64,000 bases of DNA, taken from positions 50,594-114,593 of the forward strand of contig WEDG01000885.1 of assembly GCA_017591395.1 (NCBI GenBank), given 5' to 3'. The first letter of the stretch is position 1. The number at the start of each line of letters is the position of its first letter. Both the position numbers and the translations under genes were made by a program. Source of the stretch: Schistocephalus solidus (taxonomy: Eukaryota > Platyhelminthes > Cestoda > Diphyllobothriidea > Diphyllobothriidae). Positions 11,797 to 22,978 of this stretch are shown in pieces. The notes under the pieces were generated by a model. That model had not been told where the DNA came from and did not search any database. It saw nothing but the letters and a program-made list of their open reading frames with translations.

Positions 11797-11940
11797 AGAA
11801 ACCGCATAGAGAACGCTGGGGGACCCACTGAGGAGCCGAACCCCTCGTTGCTGTGTCACACAGCAGCAGAAACATCGGTGAAACACGTGTCTGGGCTTCT
11901 AGCTAGTATCTATGTCGGAAGTACGGTATAACGTCTTTGT
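11795..11940 (+). mobile_element. Family B element with hammerhead ribozyme motif
   Basis: Starts ACCAGAAACCGCATAGAGAA and ends GGAAGTACGGTATAACGTC. Related copies lie at 47,143-47,290 (+) and 60,345-60,480 (-), with decayed or split copies at 36,730-36,850, 48,005-48,140 and 50,340-50,990. It sits exactly between two (TA)n tracts (11,727-11,794 and 11,942-11,965). Non-coding and about 145 bp. Confidence 0.75.
11824..11895 (+). ncRNA. Hammerhead ribozyme motif, family B, all core positions present
   Basis: Read 5' to 3': stem I CCCA; core CTGAGGA (11,828-11,834); stem II GCCGA...TCGGT, capped by an inner GCTGTG/CACAGC hairpin; GAA (11,880-11,882); stem III ACACGTGT, a perfect 8-base palindrome starting with A15.1 and ending with U16.1; C17; stem I return strand TGGG (11,892-11,895). 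The cleavage triplet reads GTC and the predicted cut is between 11,891 and 11,892. Every invariant hammerhead nucleotide is present. Stem I pairs for only four bases and stem III has no real loop, so activity, if any, may need a dimer, as known for minimal Penelope-associated hammerheads. Folding was done by eye. Confidence 0.75.
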
Positions 11941-11941
11941 C

Positions 11942-11965
11942 ATATATATATATATATATATATAT
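11942..11965. repeat. (TA)n microsatellite at the PLE-1 3' boundary
   Basis: Twelve TA units. Penelope copy A starts immediately after. Confidence 0.95.
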
Positions 11966-14530
11966 GAAATTTAATAAGTTCTATGGGAAATGGAGCTATA
12001 TTGTGTAAATTTTAAACACCGGTTCTCCGGGTCGTCGTCAGACGCAGGCGGGTAGCAAATGTGGCAAAAACAGTTGACATCGTAATCACGCGAAAAAATC
12101 GATACTGGCGTGAACATTGGCACCAGTGAGCGGCCGCCGTGTGTATCAGCCTGTCCTTATTGGTTCTCGTTTCTTCCATTTCTCCTTGAGATGTCTGTAC
12201 GTCGCATCCAACTCGATATGTCTGTTGATGCATGACTCATCTGAATGCATCGCCTCGAGGAACTCTCGACCTTTCTTGGAGGAACATGCAGCGACAATCC
12301 GAGTTTTATCCCAAGCGAAGGTGTGCCCGGTGTCTAGATTATGCATAGCTGTTTGGGACAGATGGTCCCGCCTCTTTACTGCCAACTGATGTTCATAGAT
12401 GCGTGTAGAGGCGGATTTGCCTGTCTGACCACAATATACGGCATCACATGCTTCACACGGGATCTTGTAGATGACTTCTTTCTTATCCAAATAGCTGATC
12501 CTATCCTTAGGGTGGACAAGCTGGGTACGCAAAGAAGCTGTCGGTTTGTGCGCCACATGAATTTGGTGCTTCCTTAGGTGTCTTTCGACGAGTTCGGACA
12601 CATTCTTGATGTAAGGAAGGGTTCACCATGTATTTATTTTTGGCGCCTCGTTAGAACTACTTGGTTCCTTTTCTTTCGATTTCCGTCCTTTCAAGTATCG
12701 GCGTACAAAATCCTAAGGGTACTCGTTCTGCGAAAATAATTCACACAAGTAATTCAGTTCGATTCGATAGCCTTCTTCATCGGAGCAATGTGTTTTTGCT
12801 CGACTGAGTAGACTGTTAACAGCACTTCAGTTGTGAGCGATAGGCTGATTGCTCTCATAAGACAGAATAACTTCGGCATAAGTTTCCTTGCGATAAACCG
12901 ATGTGCGTAGTGTTCCGTCGGTCTTTCGTTGTACGAGAACATCCAGGAATGGGAGTTTATTGTCAACTTCCTTTTCGAGTGTGAATTGGATTCCTGGGAT
13001 TGTGGAGTTGATGGTGTTATGGAGCATTTCCAGTTGGTCCTTTTTAACGACAACAAATGTGTCGTCTACATAACGTAGCCATAGTTGAGGATTAACTAAC
13101 GGAAGAGCCGTGGCCTCGAGTTTCTGCATTGCGATTTCGGCGAGAAAACCAGGGATGGGTGACCCCATTGGAGCTCCTTTCAGTTGCTTATAGCATTTTT
13201 GGTCGAATGAAAAGTTAGTTTCTAATTATAGGTCCATGAGTTCGAGTACGGCCGCTGCTGGAACATCCGTATCGTGGGACAACAGAAGTTCCTTTGTGTA
13301 TTGTTTTGCTAGTGTTAACGGTATAGACGTGAAGAGGGAAACAACATCGAAGGAGACCATTATTTCATCTGTGGAGACTTTGGTTCCTTTTAATTTCTTT
13401 AGAAACTCCGTTGAATTCTCAATTGAGGTTTCACAATTCTTCGTAAGCGGATGAAGCTTTTGGAATAACCACTTGGAAATTTTATAGTTGGGCGCACCGA
13501 TCAAGGACACTATAGGTCGCAGTGGAACTTCAGTTTTGTGGACTTTAGGCAGTCCATAAATCTTCGCGATGGTTGGTTCCGTTTGTCGCAGGGATTTAGC
13601 AATATTTCCTGGCAGTTGCTTCTGCCCTGTGAGACGTTTCAACACTTTATCAATAGATGAATTCAGTGTCTTTGTAGGGTCCACAGAGAGTGGTTCGTAG
13701 GTGGATCCATCTTCTAACAATGACAGCATCTTCTCATTGTAGTCTGTTTTGTTCAAAACCGCAATCGCGCCTCCTTTGTCCGCGGGGAAAATGATAATAT
13801 CCTTGTCAGTTTTAAGACCCTTTAACGCTTTCATCTCTTAATGTGATAGTACTGAAAAACTTTTCCAGCCTTTTAAGGCTTGTATGGTACTATTTCGTAT
13901 TGTAAACCGTTCATCTTCTGAGAGGTTCACAGTCGATATGATGGATTCCAAGCTTGCAAGAAACCCCAAATAGTTTGAGTCAGAAAGATTGTATTTCAAA
14001 CCTTTGGAAAGCACGTTCTCTTCCGTTGTCGTAAGTATTCTCGATGACAGATTTACGACCTTCTTTGAACACTTCTGATTTGGGTCGGTTTCTTGTTAAA
14101 TGTTCGACCATTTTCTGTCTAAAATATTCCGCTTCTTCTGTCGTTCGCGTTCTGAAGCACGGGCAATCGTGTCGTTTAGGTATTCAAATAATTGTGACGG
14201 AAGCTGTTCTCGGCAACTCTCCATGTGCCGCTCCTTAGAAACTTGGAATTTTTGGAGTCGGAAATGGGCATCAGTTATGAAAGCACCAAGCATGTTTCGC
14301 CCGTAACGGGTCACAATTTGGTATCCCAGGGTAGACTTAACGGCAGGTTTCACGTGTACGGACTTCGGTAAAATCTACTTCTTCCGACATCTGTGTAGAA
14401 ATGCTAACTGTTCTCTCGTTAGACTTTCACGAATGGCACATTTTTCCCACCGTCTGACTTGGAGCAAGACATTGCGATCGTTATTAATACGTAAGTAGTG
14501 AAAAGAAGGCATCCCAAGAAATAAATTTGA
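11966..14530 (-). mobile_element. Penelope-like element PLE-1, copy A, near full length
   Basis: About 2.57 kb on the minus strand. Order from its 5' end: N-terminal region, Penelope-type reverse transcriptase, linker, GIY-YIG endonuclease, short 3' region with a polyadenylation-like AATAAAG in sister copies. Its 3' end abuts (TA)n. Its 5' end is joined directly to the 3' end of copy B in the same orientation, giving the tandem arrangement typical of Penelope elements, where one copy supplies the pseudo-LTR of the next. It is almost identical to copies C, D and E in the shared parts, so the amplification is recent. Confidence 0.9.
12146..14480 (-). pseudogene. PLE-1 copy A reverse transcriptase / GIY-YIG endonuclease, interrupted
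   Basis: Pieces in order: N-terminal segment (main frame 14,353-14,096), RT fingers and palm with PADKGGAIAVL, KIYGLPKVHK and SFDVVSLFTSIP (13,834-13,226), palm with GAPMGSPIPGFLAE and catalytic RYVDDTF (13,168-12,827), and endonuclease with IYKIPCEACDAVYCGQTGKS and R.YEHQLAV (12,601-12,146). The set and order identify a Penelope polyprotein (RT then GIY-YIG EN), normally about 800 residues. Breaks: in-frame TAA at 13,226-13,228, a frameshift after the YVDD region, and a second stop at 12,827-12,829 where sister copies read KR. Copies C, D and E carry a stop at the same codon between RT blocks, so this family may have amplified in an already broken state. Confidence 0.85.
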
Positions 14531-15244
14531 AATTGAATAAGTTCTATGGGAAATGGAGCTTTATTGTGTAAATTTTCAACACCGGTTCTCCGGGTCGTCG
14601 TCAGACGCAGGCGGGTAGCAAATGTGGCAAAAACAGTTGACATCGTAATCACGCGAAAAATCGATACTGGCGTGAACATTGGCACCAGTGAGCGGCCGCC
14701 GTGTGTATCAGCCTGTCCTGATTGGTTCTCGTTTCTTCCATTTCTCCTTGAGATGTCTGTACGTCGCATCCAACTCGATATGTCTGTTGATGCATGACTC
14801 ATCTGAATGCATCGCCTCGAGGAACTCTCGACCTTTCTTGGAGAAACAGGCAGCGACAATCCGAGTTGTATCCCAAGCGAAGGTGTGCCCGGTGTCTAGA
14901 TTATGCATAGCTGTTTAAGACAGCTGGTCCCGCATCTTTACAGCCCACTGATGTTCATAGATGCGTGTAGAGGCGGATTTGCCTGTCTGACCACAATACA
15001 TGGCATCACATGCTTCACACGGGATCTTGTAGATGACTTCTTTCTTATCCAAATAGTTGACCCTATCCTTAGGGTGGACAAGCTGGGTACGCAAAGTAGT
15101 TGTCGGTTTGTGCGCCACATGAATTTGGTGCTTCCTTAGGTGCCTTTCGACGAGTTCAGACACATTCTTGATGTAAGGAAGGGTTCGCCATGTATTTATT
15201 TTTGGCGCCTCGTTAGAACTACTTGGTTCCTTTTCTTTGATTTC
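14531..15244 (-). mobile_element. PLE-1 copy B, 5'-truncated
   Basis: Contains only the endonuclease half (ORF pieces 15,163-14,915 and 14,908-14,708, separated by one stop) and the 3' end, directly upstream of copy A in the same orientation. At 15,244/15,245 it is joined head-to-head to copy C on the opposite strand. A 5'-truncated inverted partner at the front of a Penelope insertion is a known outcome of its integration. Confidence 0.85.
14565..14609 (-). ncRNA. Hammerhead-like motif near the PLE-1 3' end (copy B)
   Basis: Minus strand: TGCGT - CTGACGA - hairpin built on CCGG/CCGG - GAA - AATT - T - ACACA. Stem I pairs 4 of 5 bases (one A-C mismatch). AATT is a loopless palindromic stem III, and A15.1, U16.1 and H17 are present. 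Stem II pairs as GAC-CCGG/CCGG-T-GTT only if one extra C is left unpaired after CTGACGA, which departs from the canonical 10.1-11.1 pair. The same motif is at 22,213-22,257 (+) in copy E. Copy A has lost the G of GAA, and copy C has an extra A. The 25,990 fragment reads CTGAAGA with a substitution that keeps stem II pairable. Confidence 0.4.
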
Positions 15245-17111
15245 TATGAAAGCGTTAAAGGGTCTTAAACTGACAAGGATATTATCATTCTCCCCGCGGA
15301 CAAAGGAGGCGCGATTGCGGTTTTGAACAAAACAGACTACAATGAGAAGATGCTGTCATTGTTAGAAGATGGATCCACCTACGAACCACTCTCTGTGGAC
15401 CCTACAAAGACACTGAATTCATCTATTGATAAAGTGTTGAAACGTCTCACAGGGCAGAAGCAACTGCCAGGAAATATTGCTAAATCCCTGCGACAAACGG
15501 AACCAACCATCGCGAAGATTTATGGACTGCCTAAAGTCCACAAAACTGAAGTTCCACTGCGACCTATAGTGTCCTTGATCGGTGCGCCCAACTATAAAAT
15601 TTCCAAGTGGTTATTCCAAAAGCTTCATCCGCTTACGAAGAATTGTGAAACCTCAATTGAGAATTCAACGGAGTTTCTAAAAGAAATTAAAAGGAACCAA
15701 AGTCTCCACAGATGAAATAATGGTCTCCTTCGATGTTGTTTCCCTCTTCACGTCTATACCGTTAACACTAGCAAAACAATACACAAAGGAACTTCTGTTG
15801 TCCCACGATACGGATGTTCCAGCAGCGGCCGTACTCGAACTCATGGACCTATAATTAGAAACTAACTTTTCATTCGACCAAAAATGCTATAAGCAACTGA
15901 AAGGAGCTCCAATGGGGTCACCCATCCCTGGTTTTCTCGCCGAAATCGCAATGCAGAAACTCGAGGCCACGGCTCTTCCGTTAGTTAATCCTCAACTATG
16001 GCTACGTTATGTAGACGACACATTTGTTGTCGTTAAAAAGGACCAACTGGAAATGCTCCATAACACCATCAACTCCACAATCCCAGGAATCCAATTCACA
16101 CTCGAAAAGGAAGTTGACAATAAACTCCCCATTCCTGGATGTTCTCGTACAACGAAAGACCGACGGAACACTACGCACATCGGTTTATCGCAAGGAAACT
16201 TATGCCGAAGTTATTCTGCCTTATGAGAGCAATCAGCCTATCGCTCACAAACGGAGTGCTGTCAACAGTCTACTCAGTCGAGCAAAAACACATTGCTCCG
16301 ATGAAGAAGGCTATCGAATCGAACTGAATTACTTGTGTGAATTATTTTCGCAGAACGGGTACCCTAAGGATTTTGTACCCCGATACTTGAAAAGGACAGA
16401 AATCGAAAGAAAAGGAACCAGTTCTAACGAGGCGCCAAAAATAAATACATGGCGAACCCTTTCCTTACATCAAGAATGTGTCCGAACTCGTCGAAAGACA
16501 CCTAAGGAAGCACCAAATTCATGTGGCGCATAAAACCGACAACTACTTTGCGTACTCCAGCTTGTCCACCCCTAAGGATAGGGTCAACTATTTGGATAAG
16601 AAAGAAGTCATCTACAAGATCCCGTGTGAAGCATGTGATGCCGTGTATTGTGGTCAGACAGGCAAATCCGCCTCTACACGCATCTATGAACATCAGTTGG
16701 TAGTAAGAGGCGGACCATCTGTCCCAAAACAGCTATGCATACTCTAGACACCGGGCACACCTTCGCTTGGGATAAAACTCGGATTGTCGCTGCCTGTTCC
16801 TCCAAGAAAGGTCGAGAGTTCCTCGAGGCGATGCATTCAGATGAGTCATGCATCAACAGACATATCGAGTTGATGCGACGTACAGACATCTCAAGGAGAA
16901 ATGGAAGAAACGAGAACCAATCAGGACAGGCTGATACACACGGCGGCCGCTCACTGGTGCCACGTTCACGCCAGTATCGATTTTTTCGCGTGATTACGAT
17001 GTCAACTGTTTTTGCCACATTTGTTACTCCGCCTGCGTCTGACGACGACCCGGAGAACCGGTGTTGAAAAATTTACACAATAAAGCTCCATTTCCCATAG
17101 AACGTATTCAA
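15245..17111 (+). mobile_element. PLE-1 copy C, 5'-truncated
   Basis: Begins inside the RT (KALKGLKTDK block), exactly at the inverted junction with copy B, and runs through YVDD and the endonuclease to the 3' end. The RT ORF at 15,323-15,715 ends in a frameshift. TAA at 15,852-15,854 is the stop shared with other copies. The palm ORF 15,912-16,226 carries LRYVDDTFVVV. The endonuclease is at 16,478-16,747. Frame changes are mostly single-base insertions or deletions relative to copy A. Confidence 0.85.
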
Positions 17112-19700
17112 CTTCAACTTTATTTCTTGGGATGCCTTCTTTCACTACTTACGTATTAATTACGACCGCAATGTCTTGCTCCAAGTCAGACGGTGGGGAA
17201 AATGTGCCATTCTCGAAAGTCTTACGCGAGAACAGTTAGCATTTCTACACAGATGTCGGACGAAGCAGATTTTACCGAAGTCCGTACAAGTGAAACCTGC
17301 CGTTAAGTCTACCCTGGGATACCAAATTGCGGACCCGTTACGGGCGAAGCATGCTTTGGTGCTTTCATAACTGATGCCCATTTCCGACTCCAAAAATTCC
17401 AAGTTTCTAAGGAGCGGCACATGGAGAGTTGCTGAGAACAGCTTCCTTCACAATTATTTGAATCCCTAAACGACACGATTGCCCGTGCTTCAGAACGCGA
17501 ACGACAGAAGAAGCGGAATATTTTAGACAGAAAAATGGTCGGACATTTCACAACAAACCGACACAAATCAGAAGTGTTCAAAGAAGGTCGTAAATCTGTC
17601 ATCGAGAATACTCACGACAACGGAAGAGAACGTGCTTTCCAAAGGTTTGAAATACAATCTTTCTGACTCAAACTATTTGGGGTTTCTTGCAAGCTTGGAA
17701 TCCATCATATCGACTGTGAACCTCTCAGAAGATGAACGGTTTACAATACGAAATAGTACTCATACAAGCCTTTAAAAAGGCCGGAAAAGTTTTTCAGTAC
17801 TATCACATTAAGAGATGAAAGCGTTAAAGGGTCTTAAAACTGACAAGGATATTATCATTCTCCCCTGCGGACAAAGGAGGGCGCGATTGCGGTTTTGAAC
17901 AAAACAGACTACAAATGAGAAGATGCTGTCATTGTTAGAAGATGGATCCACCTACGAACCACTCTCTGTGGACCCTACAAAGACACTGAATTCATCTATT
18001 GATAAAGTGTTGAAACGTCTCACAGGGCAGAAGCAACTGTCAGGAAATATTGCTAAATCCCTGCGACAAACGGAACCAACCATCGCGAAGATTTATGGAC
18101 TGCCTAAAGTCCACAAAACTGAAGTTCCACTGCGACCTATAGTGTCCTTGATCGGTGCGCCCAACTATAAAATTTCCAAGTGATATTCCAAAAGCTTCAT
18201 CCGCTTACGAAGAATTGTGAAACCTCAATTGAGAATTCAACGGAGTTTCTAAAGAAATTAAAAGGAACCAAAGTCTCCACAGATGAAATAATGGTCTCCT
18301 TCGATGTTGTTTTCCCTTTTCACGTCTATACCGTTAACACTAGCAAAAACAATACACAAAGGAACTTCTGTTGTCCCACGATACGGATGTTCCAGCAGCG
18401 GCCGTACTCGAACTCATGGACCTATGATTAGAAACTAACTTTTCATTCGACCGAAAAAATGCTATAAAGCAACTGAAAGGAGCTCCAATGGGGTCACCCA
18501 TCTCTGGTTTTCTCGCCGAAATCGCAATGCAGAAACTCGAGGCCACGGCTCTTCCGTTAGTTAATCCTCAACTATGGCTATGCTATGTAGACGACACATT
18601 TGTTGTCGTTAAAAGAGACCAACTGGAAATGCTCCATAACACCATCAACTCCACAATCCCGGGAATCCAATTCACACTCGAAAAGGAAGTTGACAATAAA
18701 CTCCCCATTCCTGGATGTTCTCGTACAACGAAAGACCGACGGAACACTACGCACATCGGTTTATCGCAAGGAAACTTATGCCGAAGTTATTCTGCCTTAT
18801 GAGGAGCAATCAGCCTATCGCCTCACAAAACGGAGTGCTGTTAACAGTCTACTCAGTCGAGCAAAACACATTGCTCCGATGAAGAAGGCTATCGAATCGA
18901 ACTGAATTACTTGTGTGAATTATTTTCGCAGAACGGGTACCCTATGATTTTGTACGCCGATACTTCCGAAAGGACAGAAATCGAAAGAAAAAGGAACCAA
19001 GTAGTTCTAACGAGGCGCCAAAAATAAATACATGGCGAACCCTTCCTTACATCAAGAATGTGTCCCGAACTCGTCGAAAGACAACTAAGGAAGCACCAAA
19101 TTCATGTGGCGCACAAACCGACAACTACTTTGCGTACCCAGCTTGTCCACCCTAAGGATAGGGATCAACTATTTGGATAAGAAAGAAGTCATCTACAAGA
19201 TCCCGTGTGAAGCATGTGATGCCGTATATTGTGGTCAGACAGGCAAATCCGCCTCTACACGCATCTATGAACATCAGTTGGCGGTGTAAAGAGGCGGGAC
19301 CATCTGTCCCAAACAGCTATGCATAATCTAGACACCGGGCACACCTTCGCTTTGGGATAAAACTCGGATTGTCGCTGCATGTTCCCTCCAAGAAAGGTCG
19401 AGAGTTCCTCGAGGCGATGCATTCAGATGAGTCATGCATCAACAGACATATCGAGTTGGATGCGACGTACAGACATCTCTAAGGAGAAATGGAAGAAACG
19501 AGAACCAATCAGGACAGGCTGATACACAGGCGGCCGCTCACTGGTGCCAATGTTCACGCCAGTATCGATTTTTCGCGTGATTACGATGTCAACTGTTTTT
19601 GCCACATTTGCTACCCGCCTGCGTCTGACGACGACCCGGAGAACCGGTGTTGAAAAATTTACACAATAAAGCTCCATTTCCCATAGAACTTATTCAATTT
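17112..19700 (+). mobile_element. PLE-1 copy D, near full length
   Basis: About 2.59 kb, tandem with C and E in the same orientation. The N-terminal part is at 17,176-17,640, RT blocks at 17,820-18,300 (KIYGLPKVHK, SFDVV) and palm at 18,488-18,802 (CYVDDTF, with Cys replacing Arg before YVDD). The endonuclease follows at 19,104-19,500. The shared stop is TGA here (18,425-18,427) where other copies have TAA. Numerous one-base indels break the frame. Confidence 0.85.
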
Positions 19701-22292
19701 CAAATTTATTTCTTGGGATGCCTTCTTTTCACTACTTACGTATTAATTACGACCGCAATGTCTTCTCCAAGTCAGACGGTGGGGAAAATGTGCCATTCTC
19801 GAAAGTCTTACGCGAGAACAGTTAGCATTTCTACACAGATGTCGGACGAAGCAGATTTTACCGAAGTCCGTACAAGTGAAACCTGCCGTTAAGTCTACCC
19901 TGGGATACCAAATTGCGACCCGTTACGGGCGAAGCATGCTTGTGCTTTCATAACTGATGCCCATTTCCGACTCCAAAAATTCCAAGTTTCTAAGGAGCGG
20001 CACATGGAGAGTTGCTCGAGAACAGCTTCCCTTCACAATTATTTGAATCCCTAAACGACACGATTGCCCGTAGCTTCAGAACGCGAACGACAGAAGAAGC
20101 GGAATATTTTAGACAGAAAAATGGTCGAACATTTCACAACAAAACCGACACAAACCAGAAGTGTTCAAAGAGGTCGTAAATCTGTCATCGAGAATACCTC
20201 ACGACAACGGAAGAGAGCGTCAGCTTTCCAAAGGTTTGAAATACAATCTTTCTGACTCAAACGATTTGGGGTTTTCTTGCAAAGCTTGGAATCCATCATA
20301 TCGACTGTGAACCTCTCAGAAGATGAACGGTTTACTTACGAAATAGTACCATACAAGCCTTTAAAAAGGCCGGAAAAAGTTTTCAGTACTATCACATTAA
20401 GAGATGAAAGCGTTAAAGGGTCTTAAAACCGACAAGGATATTATCATTCTCCCTGCGGACAAAGGAGGCGACGATTGCGGGCTTGAAACAAAACAGACTA
20501 CAATGAGAAGATGCTGTCATTGTTAGGAAGATGGATCCACCTACGAACCACTCTCTGCGGACCCTACAAAGACACTGAATTCATCTATTGATAAAGTGTT
20601 GAAACGTCTCACAGGGCAGAAGCAACTCGCCAGGAAATATTGCTAAATCCCTGCGACAAACGGAACCAACCATCGCGAAGATTTATGGACTGCCTAAAGT
20701 CCACAAAACTGAAGTTCCACTGCGACCTATAGTGTCCTTGATCGGTGCGCCCAACTATAAAATTTCCAAGTGGTTATTCCAAAAGCTTCATCCGCTTACG
20801 AAGAATTGTGAAACCTCAATTGAGAATTCAACGGGAGTTTCTAAAGAAATTAAAAAGGAACCACAAAGTCTCCACAGATGAAATAATGGTCTCCTTCGAT
20901 GTTGTTTCCCTTCACGTCTATACCGTTAACACTAGCAAAACAATACACAAAGGAACTTCTGTTGTCCCCACGATACGGATAGTTCCAGCAGCGGCCGTAC
21001 TCGAACTCATGGACCTATAATTTAGAAACTAACTTTTCATTCGACCGAAAAATGCTATAAGCAACTGAAAGGAGCTCCAATGGGGTCACCCATCCCTGTT
21101 TTCTCGCCGAAATCGCAATGCAGAAACTCGAGGCCACGGCTCTTCCGTTAGTTAATCCTTAACTATGGCTAAGTTATGTAGACGACACACATTTGTTGTC
21201 GTTAAAAAGGACCAACTGGAAAATGCTCCATAACACCATCAACTCCACAATCCCAGGAATCCAATTCACACTCGAAAAAGGAAGTTGACAATAAACTCCC
21301 CATTCCTGGATGTTCTCGTACAACGAAAGACCGACGGAACACTACGCACATCGGTTTTATCGCAAAGGAAACTTATACCGAAGTTATTCTGCCTTTATGA
21401 GAGCAATCAGCCTATCGCTCACAAACGGAGTGCTGTTAACAGTCTACTCCAGTCGAGCAAAACACATTGCTCCGATGAAGAAGGCTATCGAATCGAACTG
21501 AATTACTTGTGTGAATTATTTTCGCAGAACGGGTACCCTGAGGATTTTGTACGCCGATACTTTAAAGGACAGAAATCGAAAGAAAAGGAACCAAGTAGTT
21601 CTAACGAGGCGCCAAAAATAAATACATGGCGAACCCTTCCTTACATCAAGAATGTGTCTGAACTCGTCGAAAGACACCTAAGGAAGCACCAAATGCAGGT
21701 GGCGCACAAAACCGACAACTACTTTGCTTACTCAGCTTGTCCACCTTAAGGATAGAGTCAACTTTTTGGACAAGAAAGAAGTCATCTACAAGATCCCGTT
21801 TGAAGCATGTGATGCCGTGTATTGTGGTCAGACTGGCAAATCCGCCTCTACACGCATCTATGAACATCAGTTGGCAGTAAAGAGGCGGGACCATCTGTCC
21901 CCAAAACAGCTATGCATACTCTAGACACCGGGCACACCTTCGCTTGGGATAAAAACTCGGATTGTCGCTGCCTGTTCCTCCAAGAAAGGTCGAGAGTTCC
22001 TCGAGGCGATGCATTCAGATGAGTCATGCATCAACAGACATATCGAGTTGGATGCGACGTACAGACATCTCAAGGAGAAATGGAAGAAACGAGAACCAAT
22101 CAGGACAGGCTGATACACACGGCGGCTGCTCACTGGTGCCAATGTTCACGCCAGTATCGATTTTTTCGCGTGATTACGATGTCAACTGTTTTTGCCACAT
22201 TTGCTACCCGCCTGCGTCTGACGACGACCCGGAGAACCGGTGTTGAAAATTTACACAATAAAGCTCCATTTCCCATAGAACTTATTCAATTT
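19701..22292 (+). mobile_element. PLE-1 copy E, near full length
   Basis: About 2.59 kb, the third + oriented copy. It contains the N-terminal part (from about 19,730), RT blocks (20,400-21,020, shared TAA at 21,018-21,020), palm (about 21,080-21,290, with the YVDD block disrupted by an insertion of two bases), and endonuclease (21,724-22,110, with KIPFEACD replacing KIPCEACD, so one conserved Cys is lost). Frame breaks are many, mostly single bases. Confidence 0.85.
22213..22257 (+). ncRNA. Hammerhead-like motif near the PLE-1 3' end (copy E)
   Basis: Same layout as at 14,565-14,609: TGCGT (22,213-22,217), CTGACGA, CCGG hairpin, GAA (22,245-22,247), AATT, T, ACACA (22,253-22,257). Conserved between copies, but stem II needs one unpaired base. 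Confidence 0.4.
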
Positions 22293-22326
22293 CAAATTTA
22301 TTTCTTGGGATGCCTTCTTTTCACTT

Positions 22327-22327
<1 letters not shown>
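22293..22327 (+). mobile_element. PLE-1 5'-end fragment truncated at (TA)n
   Basis: About 35 bp matching the first bases of copies D and E (TTTATTTCTTGGGATGCC), ending where a (TA)n tract begins. It is the start of a sixth copy that was cut or never extended. Confidence 0.75.
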
Positions 22328-22372
<45 letters not shown>

Positions 22373-22386
22373 GAGAGAGAGAGAGT
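22328..22386. repeat. (TA)n followed by (GA)n
   Basis: TA dinucleotides to 22,369, then a short GA run. Marks the right edge of the PLE-1 cluster, mirroring the (TA)n at its left edge. Confidence 0.95.
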
Positions 22387-22389
22387 ACG

Positions 22390-22978
22390 CGCGACCCTGC
22401 TATCGCTTTTCATGTTGCGCACTTCCTGTTGAAGATTGATTTTAGGCACGTAAGGGAATTTTGGTCGAAGTGCTGTCGCGTGCTTAATGAGTTAATATCG
22501 CAGCTTAACAAAATTTATTGTGTGTTGTGCTCAAAGGAATTATAATATAAGCTAAAAAGGTTTTGAATAAATCCCTTCTGAAACCAGTGGATCTTACATA
22601 TATGACAATCCAGTGAACTCAGGTGTGAGAAAGCACATTTTATTCCTGAAAAACGGCAAGAATTGCCAGCATTTCATCATAAGACAAACCAGCAAAGTTT
22701 CCGGGCTCCGTAGGAAAAACACTTGCGTTGCTTAGAATTTAATGTCTCGGCAAACGACCAATATTGAAGTAAATAACCTTCATGTTTAAGCGTTGCCGCT
22801 GCCCAATGGGCTCGTGTGCTCTTTCAACCAATCATAATGCAAACAAATGAACTTTTGCTTCTCGCCCGCCCAGGACACCAAGAAACGAGCATTCACCAGT
22901 TCTGGACTTTTTTCAACAAGCACAGTCATGAGAACCTGTAAAAAGGAACATTTACAACACTGACGTAGACTGCTGCTA
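22390..22978 (+). other. Upstream region of the four-TM gene, no exon recognised
   Basis: About 590 bp between the PLE cluster and the start codon at 22,979. It presumably holds the promoter and 5' UTR of the downstream gene, but I cannot identify a core promoter element. An in-frame TGA at 22,961-22,963 precedes the chosen ATG. Confidence 0.4.
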
